A stretch of DNA of 64,000 nt from Yinghuangia soli (GCF_021502675.1 NZ_JAKFHA010000002.1:235670-299669), one strand, 5' to 3'. Shown: positions 55,060-64,000, counted from the stretch's first letter. Numbers and translations: made by a program. The notes: generated by a model not told the origin, from the letters alone.

Positions 55060-55104
55060 TACCGCCCGTACCGCCCGTGCCGCCCGTGCCGTCCGTACCG
55101 CCGC
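55060..55104. repeat. 9-bp tandem repeat (TACCGCCCG-type), five units
   Basis: Units TACCGCCCG, TACCGCCCG, TGCCGCCCG, TGCCGTCCG, TACCGCCGC in exact 9-bp register, in the 199-bp gap before the exported protein gene. Confidence 0.75.
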
Positions 55105-55213
55105 GCCCGGATAGCCGGCCCGCGCGGGCCGCACCGCGCTGCCGCCATCACAGGGGAAGGCCGGTAGGGCCGCGCGGAGTTCCGTGCGGTGGTACGCAAG
55201 GAGCTGAGCACAC

Positions 55214-56788
55214 GTGCGGCACATGAGTCGGCGGGGCGCATTGGGCGCGGTGGGGGCGGCCGGTGCGGCCGCCGCCGGACTGGTGTGGTGGCGGACCTCG
55301 GCGGACGGCGGCAGCACGCCGGGTGCGAAGGCGGCCGCCTCGCCGTCCAGTGCCCCGTCGGCCCCGGGCGCATCCGCATCGCCGCCGGCGAAGCGGCCCG
55401 TGCCGCCTGCCGACCCGCGGCGCATCACCGCGGAGAATGCCAAGAACGGCTCGACCGCGTGGAAGCCGGGACGCGGCGGCGCGGTCCGGGTCGGCGACGA
55501 CGCCGCACACCAGATCAAGGGCTATGCCTCCGCGACGAGCGTCGGTGCGGGCGGGCGCATCGACTTCCATGTGGCCGTCGCCCCGGCCGCCGCGTACACC
55601 GTCACGGTCTACCGGCTCGGCGACTACGCGGGCGCGGGCGCGCGGCGCATCACCGCGAGCCCGCGACTGCAGGGCGCCCCCGGCGCTCCGCCCGCCCTCG
55701 ACGAGGCCACCGGCATGCTCAGCTGCGACTGGCCGGTCGGCTGGACGCTCGACGTACCCGCCGACTGGACCTCAGGGGCGTACCTCGCGGTCTTCGACGA
55801 CGAGAACGGCACCCGGAATTACACGGTGTTCGCGGTGCGCGACGACAACCGCTCGGCGGACTTCCTGGTGGTGCTCCCGTTCAGCACCTACCAGGCCTAC
55901 AACCAATATCCGTCGGACGGCCGGAGCGGTAAGAGCCTGTATTACGGCTTCGACGAGAACGGCAAGAATGCGTACCCGCGGCGGGCCCGCAAAGTCTCGT
56001 TCGACCGGCCGTACATGGGCGACGGGATGCCGACCCGCTTCGACCTCGACCAGAGTGCGATCGCGTGGATGGAGAAATCCGGTTACGACGTCACGTACGC
56101 GTCGAGCCTGGATCTCGAAGAAGGCCGCATCGATCCGTCCTGGTACCGCGCGTTGGTCTTCAGCGGGCACGACGAATATTGGTCGGACCGGATGCGCACG
56201 GCCGCGGAGGACGCGCTGCGCGCCGGTGTGGGACAGGCCTGGCTGACCGCGAACAACATGTACTGGCACGTGCGTTTCGAGGCGAACGCGCGCGGGGCGG
56301 CGGCCCGCACGATGAGCTGCTGGAAGGAGGACGCCGACCCGGGGGCGTCCGCGCAGTCGGCGCCGACCGATATGTGGCGCCGGATCCGGCGTCCCGAACA
56401 GGAGTTCCTGGGCGTGCAGTACAACGGCATCGTGGCCGCGCCCACACCGCTGGTGGTGGCGCAGTCCGGGCACTGGATGTGGGCCGGGACGGGGGTGCGC
56501 GACGGGGACACGATCCGCGCGGTGGTCGGCGGCGAGGCGGACGGCGTCGAATCCGGGGTGCCGACCCCGCAGGGGGTGAACCAGGTGCTGCTCTCCAGCA
56601 CGCCGTACACGCTGCGCAGCGGCGCCCGGCAGGTGCAGAGCACCTCGCTGTACGAACGCCCGGACGGCACCTTGATGTTCTGCGCGGCGACCTTCAACTG
56701 GGCGCTGGCCCTGCACCACCCCAAGTACAAGGACGAACGCGTGCAGCGGGCCACGAAGAACCTCTTCGACCGGATGCGCCGGGCCTGA
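55214..56788 (+). CDS. Tat-exported N,N-dimethylformamidase beta-subunit-like protein
   Basis: A 524-residue protein. The N-terminus MSRRGALGAVGAAGAAAAGLVWW is a twin-arginine signal; GTG 55214 is used for its AAGGAG site, with ATG 55223 a real alternative. A Ser/Ala/Pro linker leads to a domain like the large subunit of N,N-dimethylformamidase: YTVTVYRLGDYAGAGARR, AYLAVFDDENGTRNYTVFAVRDD, FDLDQSAIAWMEKSGYDVTYASSLDL, LVFSGHDEYWSDRMR and LTANNMYWHVRFE. The His/Asp/Glu in SGHDEYW could bind iron. Whether it hydrolyses formamides is unknown. Confidence 0.82.
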   Translation: MRHMSRRGALGAVGAAGAAAAGLVWWRTSADGGSTPGAKAAASPSSAPSAPGASASPPAKRPVPPADPRRITAENAKNGSTAWKPGRGGAVRVGDDAAHQIKGYASATSVGAGGRIDFHVAVAPAAAYTVTVYRLGDYAGAGARRITASPRLQGAPGAPPALDEATGMLSCDWPVGWTLDVPADWTSGAYLAVFDDENGTRNYTVFAVRDDNRSADFLVVLPFSTYQAYNQYPSDGRSGKSLYYGFDENGKNAYPRRARKVSFDRPYMGDGMPTRFDLDQSAIAWMEKSGYDVTYASSLDLEEGRIDPSWYRALVFSGHDEYWSDRMRTAAEDALRAGVGQAWLTANNMYWHVRFEANARGAAARTMSCWKEDADPGASAQSAPTDMWRRIRRPEQEFLGVQYNGIVAAPTPLVVAQSGHWMWAGTGVRDGDTIRAVVGGEADGVESGVPTPQGVNQVLLSSTPYTLRSGARQVQSTSLYERPDGTLMFCAATFNWALALHHPKYKDERVQRATKNLFDRMRRA

Positions 56789-56847
56789 CGCCCGCAGCCC
56801 CGTGAAAGACTCCCTTCGCCCCCCAGACACGACCTAGGGACTGTTCC

Positions 56848-57750
56848 GTGAGTGGTTTCGTCACCAAGCCCGAACCCGTCGAGGTGCCCGGCCTCGAGCA
56901 CATCCACACCGGGAAGGTCCGCGACCTGTACACGGACCGGGACGGCAACCTGGTGATGGTCGCGAGCAACCGGATGTCGGCATTCGACTGGGTGCTCGAC
57001 CCGGAGATCCCGGAGAAGGGGCGCATCCTCACCGCGATGTCGCTGTGGTGGTTCGACCTGCTGTCCGACCTGTACCCGAACCACGTGCTGTCCACCGACC
57101 TGCCGGCCGGCGCCCCGGCCGACTGGGCGGGCCGCACGCTGATCTGCCGGCGCCTGGACATGGTGCCGGTGGAGTGCGTGGCCCGCGGCTACCTGGCCGG
57201 GTCCGGCCTGGAGGAGTACCGCGAGAGCCGCACGGTGTGCGGCGTCACGCTGCCCGAGGGCCTGGAGGACGGCTCCGAGCTGCCCGCGCCGATCTTCACG
57301 CCGGCCACCAAGGCCGAGGTCGGCGAGCACGACATGAACGTCACCTACGAGCAGGTCGCGGCCCAGGTCGGCGCCGAACTCGCGGTGAACCTGCGGCAGG
57401 CCACCCTGGCGGTCTACTCGCGGGCCCGGGACGTCGCGCGCGAGCGCGGCATCATCCTGGCCGACACCAAGTTCGAGTTCGGCCTGGACGCGGACGGCCG
57501 CCTGGTGCTGGCCGACGAGGTGCTGACCCCGGACTCGTCGCGCTTCTGGCCCGCCGACCAGTGGCAGCCGGGCCGCGCGCAGCCGTCGTTCGACAAGCAG
57601 ATCGTGCGCGACTGGCTCGCCTCGCCGGCCTCGGGCTGGGACAAGAAGGCGGATGTGCCGCCGCCCCCGCTCGCCGCCGACGTGGTCGAGCTCACCCGCA
57701 CGAAGTACATCGAGGCGTACGAGCGGCTCACCGGCCGCCGCTGGGCCTGA
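56848..57750 (+). CDS. purC: SAICAR synthetase
   Basis: Joins CAIR with aspartate using ATP in purine synthesis. The 300-residue protein starts VSGFVTKPEPVEVPGLEHIHTGKVRDLYT and shows NRMSAFDWVLDPEIPEKGRILT, VECVARGYLAGSG, PIFTPATKAEVGEHD, LADTKFEFGLD and DEVLTPDSSRFWPAD. Length fits the ATP-grasp-like family. A 13-bp hairpin follows. It shares strand and pathway with purD and purSQL. Confidence 0.97.
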   Translation: MSGFVTKPEPVEVPGLEHIHTGKVRDLYTDRDGNLVMVASNRMSAFDWVLDPEIPEKGRILTAMSLWWFDLLSDLYPNHVLSTDLPAGAPADWAGRTLICRRLDMVPVECVARGYLAGSGLEEYRESRTVCGVTLPEGLEDGSELPAPIFTPATKAEVGEHDMNVTYEQVAAQVGAELAVNLRQATLAVYSRARDVARERGIILADTKFEFGLDADGRLVLADEVLTPDSSRFWPADQWQPGRAQPSFDKQIVRDWLASPASGWDKKADVPPPPLAADVVELTRTKYIEAYERLTGRRWA

Positions 57751-57766
57751 CGCTCCCTGCCGCTGC

Positions 57767-57797
57767 GGCGCCGGTCCCGACTCCCGGGACCGGCGCC
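57767..57797 (+). terminator. Terminator of purC
   Basis: A perfect 13-bp stem GGCGCCGGTCCCG with its complement and a five-base loop, 17 bases after the stop. Confidence 0.75.
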
Positions 57798-57891
57798 GTG
57801 GCCGTATCCGGGGCCGGTCGGCCGGCGGCAGGCCGGCAGGGGCAGTTCGGCAGCCTCTGGTGCCTGGTGCTTGGTGTCGAGGGCAAAACAA

Positions 57892-57924
57892 AAGGACCGG
57901 ATCATCAAGGATGATCCGGTCCTT
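57892..57924 (-). terminator. Intrinsic terminator of the tRNA-Gly(GCC) gene
   Basis: A perfect 15-bp stem with a three-base loop; on the minus strand it is followed by a T-rich stretch (TTGTTTTG). It lies just past the 3' end of the tRNA. Confidence 0.85.
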
Positions 57925-57930
57925 CATCTG

Positions 57931-58003
57931 AGCGGACGACGAGATTCGAACTCGCGACCCTCACCTTGGCAAGGTGATGCTCTACCAACTGAGCCACGTC
58001 CGC
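57931..58003 (-). tRNA. tRNA-Gly (anticodon GCC)
   Basis: A 73-base cloverleaf on the minus strand: acceptor GCGGACG with CGTCCGC, D-arm GCTC-AGTTGGTA-GAGC, anticodon loop TTGCCAA giving GCC, T-loop TTCGAAT. CCA is not encoded. It reads GGC and GGU, the main glycine codons here. Confidence 0.95.
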
Positions 58004-58094
58004 CTGACTCCGGCTTCCGCCGTCGTCGTTGCCCTAACTCTACCGCATGTCCGGAGTGGTGGTGACCACCCCTTCTGTGCAGCCCGTCGGACCG

Positions 58095-58166
58095 AGCAGG
58101 TGACAGGGATCGAACACTGCGTCTTCCCCTTGGAAAGGGGACGCTCTGCCATTGAGCTACACCTGC
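58095..58166 (-). tRNA. tRNA-Gly (anticodon UCC)
   Basis: A 72-base cloverleaf on the minus strand: acceptor GCAGGTG with CACCTGC, anticodon stem TCCCC/GGGGA around loop TTTCCAA giving UCC, T-loop TTCGATC. CCA is not encoded. It lies 91 bases upstream of tRNA-Gly(GCC) in the direction of transcription and is probably co-transcribed. Confidence 0.92.
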
Positions 58167-58368
58167 GCGCTCCGGGGAACTCCCCGGCGTGCGAGTAGAA
58201 CTCTAGCGGAGCGAGAGGGCCGCCGTGGACGCCGTCGCGGACATACGCCGGGGATGTCCGAATTTCCCGGGAAAGTCCGTCGAATCGCCGTCGGCCGATC
58301 GAGTGCCGGTGCCGGTACGGCCATCCGGGTGGTGGTCCGCGAATATCCGGCTATGCCGGCCGCCGAAC

Positions 58369-58686
58369 TCAGTTGGCCGCTTCGAATTCCTGGTAGATGC
58401 TCTTCGGAATACGCCCCCGGGTGGGCACGTCCATGCCCTGCGCCCGGGCCCAGGCGCGCACTGCGGCCGGGTCCGGGGCGACCGTGGTCTGCTTGTACGG
58501 CTTGCCGGTCCGGGCGGTGCGGCGGGCGGCGTCCACATAGCGGCCGAGCAGCGCGCGGATCTCCTCCGCGTGCCCTTCGGACAGGTCGATTTCATACGAC
58601 TTGCCGTCCAGGCCGAAGCGGATGGTCTCCGCCGCCGCGCTGCCGTCGATGTCGTCCTGCAGCGTCACGACTACGCGCTGGGCCAT
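58369..58686 (-). CDS. lsr2: Nucleoid-associated protein Lsr2
   Basis: H-NS-like protein that bridges AT-rich DNA and silences foreign genes. The 105-residue protein has an N-terminal dimerisation part (MAQRVVVTLQDDIDGSAAAETIRFGLDGKSYEIDLSEGHAEEI) and a C-terminal DNA-binding helix pair with the minor-groove hook in DVPTRGRIPKSIYQEF. ATG 58686 follows GGAGAGGAC. Its upstream DNA is unusually AT-rich (AAAAAGAGAAAGACTCAA), which would suit autorepression. It is divergent from the purSQL cluster across a 763-bp gap. Confidence 0.93.
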   Translation of the reverse strand: MAQRVVVTLQDDIDGSAAAETIRFGLDGKSYEIDLSEGHAEEIRALLGRYVDAARRTARTGKPYKQTTVAPDPAAVRAWARAQGMDVPTRGRIPKSIYQEFEAAN

Positions 58687-58920
58687 GGCGGTGTCCTCTC
58701 CGGCAGTGCCTGAGGAAAAAGAGAAAGACTCAATCTCGAGTATAGGCGCGCGACATGAAGCGACAAACGGTGAGCCGATGCGATCTTGACGCCGCTTCCG
58801 ATAATTTACTGCCCGGACATTCAATTCCCCGGGTTGCAGATATTCGCGGGCGTGGCGCGCCGACGTCAAGGGTCGGCGGCACGGTGCCGACCGGCAACTG
58901 CTCTTCCGGGCCGGTCCGCG

Positions 58921-58990
58921 CAGTGCTGTTCTGTGCTGTCGTGTGGTGTCGTGTGCTGTCCCGAGCCGTGCAGTGCTGCGCTGTGCCGCA
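58921..58990. repeat. Degenerate GTGCTGT-rich stretch
   Basis: GTGCTGT or close variants recur about six times in 70 bases (GTGCTGTTCTGTGCTGT..., GTGTGCTGT, GTGCTGCGCTGTG). No coding sense and no precise period; a low-complexity segment in the lsr2-purS gap. Confidence 0.55.
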
Positions 58991-59090
58991 GGATCGCTGC
59001 GGAGGCCGGGCGGCGGCCGCGCCGGCGGAGGCGCGGGGTGCCAGGGGTGCCGCATCGGCGTCCCCAGGCTGCGGCGCTGCATCAGGCCTC

Positions 59091-59294
59091 TTGTCCACAG
59101 CCTGTGGATAACTCTGCTTCCCTGTGGGTCACTGCGCTGATCGGATGGCGGGTCACCCGCGCCGAAACGGTAATTTGTTGACATTCATGCAGGTCGAGCC
59201 CGGTGATCCGATCATCTGGCCGGTTCACTCGTCCGGTTGACGTCCGCGTTGTCCACAACCCCCAGCCTGTGGACAACCGGTCCGCTGTGGATAA
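59091..59294. promoter_or_regulatory. Cluster of five DnaA boxes upstream of purS
   Basis: TTGTCCACA at 59091-59099 and 59249-59257 (plus strand), and their reverse forms TGTGGATAA at 59103-59111, TGTGGACAA at 59268-59276 and TGTGGATAA at 59286-59294. All match the bacterial DnaA-box consensus TTRTCCACA. They form two close inverted pairs plus a single box. The interval 58687-59449 has no gene. The cluster may titrate DnaA or link purine genes to replication. Confidence 0.85.
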
Positions 59295-59449
59295 CCCGAC
59301 CTCCGCGCGGTAGGCACCGGAGGCGCCCCGGTAGGCTGGGGGCGCCGAAGAGGGGGTCCGTACCGGCCCCGAGATCCAGCAGCAGGTCCTTACGCAGCTG
59401 CCGACCCGCGGCTGACCGACAGGTCCAGCACCAGCACATGGGAGTGCGC

Positions 59450-59698
59450 GTGGCACGCGTCGTCGTCGACGTCATGCTCAAGCCGGAAATTCTCGATCCC
59501 CAGGGCCAGGCGGTGCAGCGTGCGCTGCCGCGCCTCGGATTCACCGGGATCGCCGATGTCCGCCAGGGCAAGCGATTCGAACTCGAAGTCGAAGGTCCGG
59601 TCGACGATGCGGCACTTGCGCGCATTCGCGAAGCCGCCGAGACCTTCCTGGCCAACACCGTCATCGAGGACTTCACCGTAAGGGTCGAGGACAAGTGA
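59450..59698 (+). CDS. purS: FGAM synthase subunit PurS
   Basis: Small structural subunit that bridges PurQ and PurL in the three-part formylglycinamidine synthase. The 82 residues read [31 protein letters not shown], then [13 protein letters not shown] and a C-terminal [24 protein letters not shown] 59450 follows GGGAG; in-frame ATG 59438 lacks a site. A TAGGCT box at 59332-59337 could be the -10 element, giving a leader of about 105 bases. Its stop overlaps the purQ start (GTGA). Confidence 0.95.
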   Translation: MARVVVDVMLKPEILDPQGQAVQRALPRLGFTGIADVRQGKRFELEVEGPVDDAALARIREAAETFLANTVIEDFTVRVEDK

Positions 59699-60372
59699 CC
59701 ACTCGGATCGGTGTCGTCACTTTCCCCGGTTCGCTCGACGACCGCGACGCGCAGCGCGCCGTCCGGCTCGCGGGCGCCGAACCTGTCGCGCTGTGGCACG
59801 GCGACAAGGACCTGCACGGCGTCGACGGTGTCGTCCTGCCCGGCGGGTTCAGCTACGGCGACTACCTGCGCTGCGGGGCGATCTCGCGGTTCTCGCCGGT
59901 CATGGAGACGATCATCGCGGGGGCCCGCGAGGGACTGCCGGTGCTGGGCATCTGCAACGGCTTCCAGATCCTCTGCGAGTCCCACCTGCTGCCCGGTGCG
60001 CTGACCCGCAACGACCACCTCCACTTCATCTGCCGCGACCAGCGCCTGCGCATCGAGAACGCGGACACCGCGTGGACCGGCTCGTACGAGGCCGGCCAGG
60101 AGATCGTCGTCCCGCTCAAGAACGGCGAGGGCGGCTTCGTCGCCGACGAGCGCACCCTCGACATGCTCGAGGCCGAGGGCCGCGTCGTGGCGCGCTACCT
60201 CGAGGTCAACCCGAACGGCTCGCGCCGCGACATCGCCGGCATCACCAACGAGGCGGGCAACGTCGTCGGCCTCATGCCGCACCCCGAGCACGCGGTCGAG
60301 CCGCTGACCGGACCGACCACGGACGGCCTCGGGTTCTTCACCTCGATCCTGAAGAAGCTGGTCAACGCATGA
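59695..60372 (+). CDS. purQ: FGAM synthase glutaminase subunit PurQ
   Basis: Supplies ammonia from glutamine to PurL. The 225-residue class I glutamine amidotransferase has the nucleophile Cys in [25 protein letters not shown], and the His-Glu of the triad in [13 protein letters not shown] 59695 overlaps purS by four bases; its stop overlaps purL (ATGA). The three genes form one translational unit. Confidence 0.97.
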   Translation: MTTRIGVVTFPGSLDDRDAQRAVRLAGAEPVALWHGDKDLHGVDGVVLPGGFSYGDYLRCGAISRFSPVMETIIAGAREGLPVLGICNGFQILCESHLLPGALTRNDHLHFICRDQRLRIENADTAWTGSYEAGQEIVVPLKNGEGGFVADERTLDMLEAEGRVVARYLEVNPNGSRRDIAGITNEAGNVVGLMPHPEHAVEPLTGPTTDGLGFFTSILKKLVNA

Positions 60373-62660
60373 CGCTGGACACGGTCGACAAGGCCAAGGA
60401 CGACTCCAAGGACCGCGGCTGGCTGCAGGACGGGCCGGTCGGGGCGCACACCTTCGGCCAGCCGTACGCCGAGCTGGGCCTGAAGACGGACGAGTACGAG
60501 CGCATCGTCACGATCCTCGACCGCCGTCCGACCAGCTCCGAGCTGGCCATGTACTCGGTCATGTGGTCCGAGCACTGCTCGTACAAGTCCAGCAAGGTGC
60601 ACCTGCGCCAGTTCGGCGAGAAGGCCCCGGCCTCCGACGCCATGCTGGTCGGCATCGGCGAGAACGCCGGCGTCGTCGACGTCGGCCAGGGCTACGCGGT
60701 CACCTTCAAGGTCGAGTCGCACAACCACCCGAGCTACGTCGAGCCCTACCAGGGCGCGGCCACCGGCATCGGCGGCATCGTGCGCGACATCCTGGCGATG
60801 GGCGCCCGCCCGGTCGCGGTCATGGACCCGCTGCGCTTCGGTGCCGCGGACCACCCGGACACCCGCCGCGTGCTGCCCGGCGTGGTCTCCGGCATCGGCG
60901 GCTACGGCAACTGCCTGGGCCTGCCCAACATCGGCGGCGAGGTCGTCTTCGACCCCTGCTACCAGGGCAACCCGCTGGTCAACGCGCTGTGCGTGGGCGT
61001 CATGAAGCACGAGGACATCCACCTCGCCAAGGCGTCCGGCACCGGCAACCTGGTCATCCTCTACGGCGCCCGCACCGGCGGCGACGGCATCGGCGGCGTC
61101 TCGGTCCTCGCGTCCGAGACCTTCGACGCCGACGGCCCGGCCAAGCGCCCCGCGGTGCAGGTCGGCGACCCGTTCCAGGAGAAGCTCCTCATCGAGTGCA
61201 CCCTGGAGGTCTTCGCCGAGGACCTGGTCACCGGCATCCAGGACCTCGGCGGCGCGGGCCTGTCCTGCGCCACCTCCGAGCTCGCCTCGGCCGGCTCCGG
61301 CGGCATGCGCGTCGAGCTCGACAAGGTGCCGCTGCGCGACGCCACGCTCGCTCCCGAGGAGATCCTCATGAGCGAGTCGCAGGAGCGCATGTGCGCGATC
61401 GTCGAGCCGGGCAAGGTCGACCGGTTCCTGGAGATCTGCGCCAAGTGGGACGTCATCGCCACGGTCATCGGCGAGGTCACCGACGGCGACCGCCTGGAGA
61501 TCTTCTGGCACGGCGAGAAGATCGTCGACGTGCCGCCGCGCACCGTGGCGCACGAAGGCCCGGTGTACGAGCGCCCGTTCGCCCGCCCCGAGTGGCAGGA
61601 CGCGCTGCAGGCCGACGGTGCCGAGCACCTGCCGCGGCCGCAGGGCGGCGACGAGCTGCGTGCCACGCTGCTCAAGCTGACCGGCTCGCCGAACCTCGCC
61701 GACAAGTCGTGGATCACCGACCAGTACGACCGCTACGTGCTGGGCAACACGGTGCTCGCGCAGCCCGAGGACGCGGGCATGATCCGCGTCGACGAGGAGA
61801 CGAACCTGGGCGTCGCGGTCTCCACCGACGGCAACGGCCGGTTCTGCAAGCTCGACCCGTACACGGGCGCGCAGCTGGCGCTGGCCGAGGCGTACCGCAA
61901 CGTCGCCACCACCGGCGCCCGCCCGCTGGCCGTCACCGACTGCCTCAACTTCGGCTCGCCCGAAGACCCGGGCGTCATGTGGCAGTTCGCCGAGGCCACC
62001 CGCGGCCTCGCGGACGCGTGCCAGATCCTGGGCACCCCGGTGACCGGCGGCAACGTGTCGTTCTACAATCAGACCGGCGAGACCGCCATCCACCCGACCC
62101 CGGTGGTCGGCGTGCTCGGCGTCATCGACGATGTCACCCGGCGCACCCCGATCGGGTTCCGCGAGGAGGGGCAGATCATCCTGCTCCTCGGCGACACCCG
62201 CGAGGAACTGTCCGGCTCGGTCTGGGCGGACGTCGCGCACGGCCACCTCGGCGGCCGTCCGCCGCAGGTCGACCTGGAGCGCGAGCGCGTGCTCGCCGAG
62301 GTCCTCATCGCGGGATCGCGCGACGGCATGGTGGACGCCGCGCACGACCTCGCGGACGGCGGCCTGGCCCAGGCCCTCGTCGAGGCCTGCCTGCGCGGCG
62401 GCAACGGCGCGCGGATCGTCCTCCCCGAGGAGTTGGACCCGTTCGTCGCGCTGTTCAGCGAGTCGGCGGGCCGCGCGATCGTCGCGGTGCCGCGCAGCGA
62501 GGAGCTCCGCTTCACCGACATGTGCAAGGTCCGGCACCTGCCGGTCGCGCGCATCGGCGTCGTGGACGGCGAAACCCTGGAGATCCAGGGCCAGTTCACC
62601 ATCGGCCTGGACGAGCTCAAGGCGGCCAACTCGGCCCCCCTGCGCGACTTCTTCGCCTGA
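60369..62660 (+). CDS. purL: FGAM synthase large subunit PurL (small, three-component type)
   Basis: ATP-dependent amidation of FGAR to FGAM. The 763-residue protein is the short type that needs PurS and PurQ. Signatures include [46 protein letters not shown], a first [30 protein letters not shown], a repeat-half [29 protein letters not shown] and [17 protein letters not shown] 60369 overlaps the purQ stop. An 18-bp hairpin follows. Confidence 0.97.
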   Translation: MTLDTVDKAKDDSKDRGWLQDGPVGAHTFGQPYAELGLKTDEYERIVTILDRRPTSSELAMYSVMWSEHCSYKSSKVHLRQFGEKAPASDAMLVGIGENAGVVDVGQGYAVTFKVESHNHPSYVEPYQGAATGIGGIVRDILAMGARPVAVMDPLRFGAADHPDTRRVLPGVVSGIGGYGNCLGLPNIGGEVVFDPCYQGNPLVNALCVGVMKHEDIHLAKASGTGNLVILYGARTGGDGIGGVSVLASETFDADGPAKRPAVQVGDPFQEKLLIECTLEVFAEDLVTGIQDLGGAGLSCATSELASAGSGGMRVELDKVPLRDATLAPEEILMSESQERMCAIVEPGKVDRFLEICAKWDVIATVIGEVTDGDRLEIFWHGEKIVDVPPRTVAHEGPVYERPFARPEWQDALQADGAEHLPRPQGGDELRATLLKLTGSPNLADKSWITDQYDRYVLGNTVLAQPEDAGMIRVDEETNLGVAVSTDGNGRFCKLDPYTGAQLALAEAYRNVATTGARPLAVTDCLNFGSPEDPGVMWQFAEATRGLADACQILGTPVTGGNVSFYNQTGETAIHPTPVVGVLGVIDDVTRRTPIGFREEGQIILLLGDTREELSGSVWADVAHGHLGGRPPQVDLERERVLAEVLIAGSRDGMVDAAHDLADGGLAQALVEACLRGGNGARIVLPEELDPFVALFSESAGRAIVAVPRSEELRFTDMCKVRHLPVARIGVVDGETLEIQGQFTIGLDELKAANSAPLRDFFA

Positions 62661-62667
62661 CGCACCA

Positions 62668-62710
62668 CGGCAAGCCGCACCCGGACGTCTGCTCCGGGTG
62701 CGGCTTGCCG
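62668..62710 (+). terminator. Terminator of purSQL
   Basis: A perfect 18-bp stem starting CGGCAAGCCGCACCCGGA, seven-base loop, followed by CATTT. It lies 8 bases after the purL stop. Confidence 0.88.
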
Positions 62711-62735
62711 CATTTCCGGGCTGCTCTCGACGCCG

Positions 62736-63371
62736 TCAATCCATCCCATACGGCGGGCACGTGAAGCGAACCGGCCGGATCCCGCCCAGGTTCTTGTCGA
62801 ACGGCAGAACGACCCGCCCGCCCTCCTCCGTGGTGATCGCCACGGCACGATTCCCGACGAAGGCGAACTCCGCCTTGGTGAACCGGCCGCACCCGACGGC
62901 CACCAGCACCTCGCGGTCCAGCCCCGCAGTCGTCCGCAGGTACACCCGTTCCTTGGACTGCAGCTCGTAACTGCGGCTGCCCCCTTCGTCGACGCGCAGG
63001 GTGATCTTCCCGTCCGGCGACGTCGCGATGACCACCCCGCCGTGCCCACCCGGGAACAGCGGCGAGAGCACCAGCCCGCCGAGCAGCACGAACACCGCAC
63101 ACGCGGCGACCGTCCCCGCCGCCACGCGCACCACGAACGACCGGAACGAAATCCACAGTTCGGCCGTTGCGAACAGCGCCGAGGCCGCACCCAGCACGGC
63201 GACGTTGCCGAGCAGTCCCTGGAACACCACCAGGTTCCACGGATTCGCCCGCGACGCCACCCCCAGCCCGGCGAACACAAAGGCCACCCCGACCAGCACT
63301 CCTCGCCGCACCCAGGCATCCCCGTAGTCCGGCGGATCCACGACGAACGCCGCGGGCACCCCATAGCTCAT
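62736..63371 (-). CDS. Predicted membrane protein of unknown function
   Basis: A 211-residue protein with three to four membrane helices in the first 125 residues (VLVGVAFVFAGLGVAS, GLLGNVAVLGAASALF, TVAACAVFVLLGGLVL) and an outer or cytoplasmic C-terminal domain of beta-strand character (HGGVVIATSPDGKITLRVDEGGS, CGRFTKAEFAFVGNRAVAI). ATG 63371 follows GGGGGGAG. No family recognised. Convergent with purL across the strong hairpin. Confidence 0.72.
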   Translation of the reverse strand: MSYGVPAAFVVDPPDYGDAWVRRGVLVGVAFVFAGLGVASRANPWNLVVFQGLLGNVAVLGAASALFATAELWISFRSFVVRVAAGTVAACAVFVLLGGLVLSPLFPGGHGGVVIATSPDGKITLRVDEGGSRSYELQSKERVYLRTTAGLDREVLVAVGCGRFTKAEFAFVGNRAVAITTEEGGRVVLPFDKNLGGIRPVRFTCPPYGMD

Positions 63372-63500
63372 CGCCGCTCCCCCCAAGGCCGATCCGTACC
63401 GGCATCCAACGCCGTTCCGCACGCGCCCGCGTCAGCCCGCAGGCTGATCCCGGCCCCGCAGCCCGCACGGCAGCGCACACGACCGGGCAGGATGGCCTGC

Positions 63501-63796
63501 ATGGCGGATATCCACGTACGTGCATGCGGAGCCCGCGATGCGGCGGCTGTCGCCAGGGTGCACGCCCGAAGCGCCGGGAAGCCGGCCCCGGCCGCGGTGG
63601 CCGAACGCGAGCAGCACACCTGGGACCGCATGATGCGGTCCGGCGAACTCACCGTCTATCTCGCCCAGATCGACGGCCGGACCGTCGGCACCGCGCAACC
63701 CTCATGGTGATGCCCAACCTCACCTACGACTGTGCTCCGACGGCCTTCATCCCTGAACGGAACACGCACGGCGGGAGCCTCCCCTCAGTCGCCTAG
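63501..63796 (+). pseudogene. Frameshifted, truncated GNAT acetyltransferase remnant
   Basis: The first frame from ATG 63501 reads MADIHVRACGARDAAAVARVHARSA and LTVYLAQIDGRTVGTA, an N-terminal GNAT pattern, then stops at 63710. The continuation TLMVMPNLTYDCAPTAF, a common GNAT strand, lies in another frame from about 63701, and the acetyl-CoA-binding loop and the rest of the domain never follow. A small indel near 63700 plus loss of the 3' part explains this. Confidence 0.65.
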
Positions 63797-64000
63797 GGCG
63801 TCCAGGCGGTAGGGGTGGAATGTGCCGTGGCCGGGCCAGTAGGGATACGGCACGGTGCCGAAGTGGGCGCCCTTGCCGCCGCTTTCCTCGTAGGCGAAAT
63901 AGCGGGTGTGCGTGGCGTCCGTCCAGCCCGCGAAGATCAGGGTATGGCCCGCGGCCCCGGGAGCGGTGTTGACCAGGACGTCGCCGGGGAGCAAGTCCTC
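63785..64000 (-). CDS. C-terminal part of an unidentified protein (5' end outside window)
   Basis: About 72 residues up to the window edge, ending FHPYRLDALGD. It contains LLPGDVLVNTAPGAAGHTLIFAGWTD and RYFAYEESGGKGAHFGTVPYPYWPGHG. The LLPGDVL...GHTLIFAGW pattern recalls the catalytic His region of NlpC/P60 or CHAP-type peptidoglycan hydrolases, but the Cys part would lie outside the window. Treat the family as a suggestion only. Confidence 0.6.
   Translation of the reverse strand, partial: EDLLPGDVLVNTAPGAAGHTLIFAGWTDATHTRYFAYEESGGKGAHFGTVPYPYWPGHGTFHPYRLDALGD

Noticed and set aside
58741-59181. Plus-strand frames between lsr2 and purS, including the GTGCTGT-rich segment
   Set aside because: Low-complexity translation, no start signals, and the region carries DnaA boxes. 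It is treated as non-coding.

Overview
The window is high-GC actinomycete DNA, most likely from the family Streptomycetaceae. The evidence is the third-position GC bias, the dnaK-grpE-dnaJ-hspR cluster with HspR-type inverted repeats, a three-gene purSQL cluster, Lsr2, SigE-type and ECF sigma factors, frequent GTG starts, and several genes whose -10 box sits only 6-8 bases before the start codon, as in leaderless transcripts. I do not name a genus.

Region 1 (1-11750) is mobile DNA. The left edge holds a large tyrosine recombinase that runs in from outside the window, a small orphan gene, and the C-terminal half of a phage-type PAPS-reductase-like protein. From about 2768 to the tRNA-Gly(CCC) gene at 11748-11821 lies an actinomycete integrative and conjugative element (AICE). 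It has an FtsK/TraB-type DNA translocase, three small accessory proteins, a single-strand DNA-binding protein, a short C5-type DNA methyltransferase, a primase-polymerase plus DUF3987 replication pair, a 255-bp array of TTCTGCGG repeats that looks like its replication origin, an excisionase and an integrase. The integrase ends about 50 bp from the tRNA, the usual position for an element integrated in a tRNA gene. The far attachment site was not found.

Region 2 (11822-48880) is chromosomal housekeeping DNA: dcd, a phosphoribosyltransferase, a Yip1-family membrane protein, an EtfD-like membrane Fe-S oxidoreductase, the heat-shock cluster dnaK-grpE-dnaJ-hspR, and clpB with its own HspR site. It continues with two divergent citrate synthases (one carrying a DNA-binding domain), a SigE-family sigma factor with a membrane partner, a cupin, an ATP-dependent RNA ligase, a YbjN protein, an aminotransferase, DUF2617 and a spermidine-synthase-like membrane protein that lacks its catalytic domain. 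Then come an SRPBCC protein, pyrE, DedA, a CoA-disulfide-reductase-like flavoprotein, fbaA, a lipoprotein, DUF3151, a diacylglycerol-kinase-like protein, purA, a class III aminotransferase and a GntR regulator.

Region 3 (48880-64000) holds an ECF sigma factor and its overlapping membrane partner. The partner is broken by a 122-bp repeat and poly-G/poly-C insertion that looks like an assembly fault. Next come a secreted crystallin-like protein, purD, a degenerate M48-like membrane protein, a Tat-exported dimethylformamidase-like protein, purC, two tRNA-Gly genes (GCC and UCC), lsr2, a 760-bp non-coding interval with five DnaA boxes, and purS-purQ-purL. With purA these cover much of de novo purine synthesis. 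The right edge has a membrane protein, a frameshifted acetyltransferase remnant and the C-terminal end of an unidentified protein.
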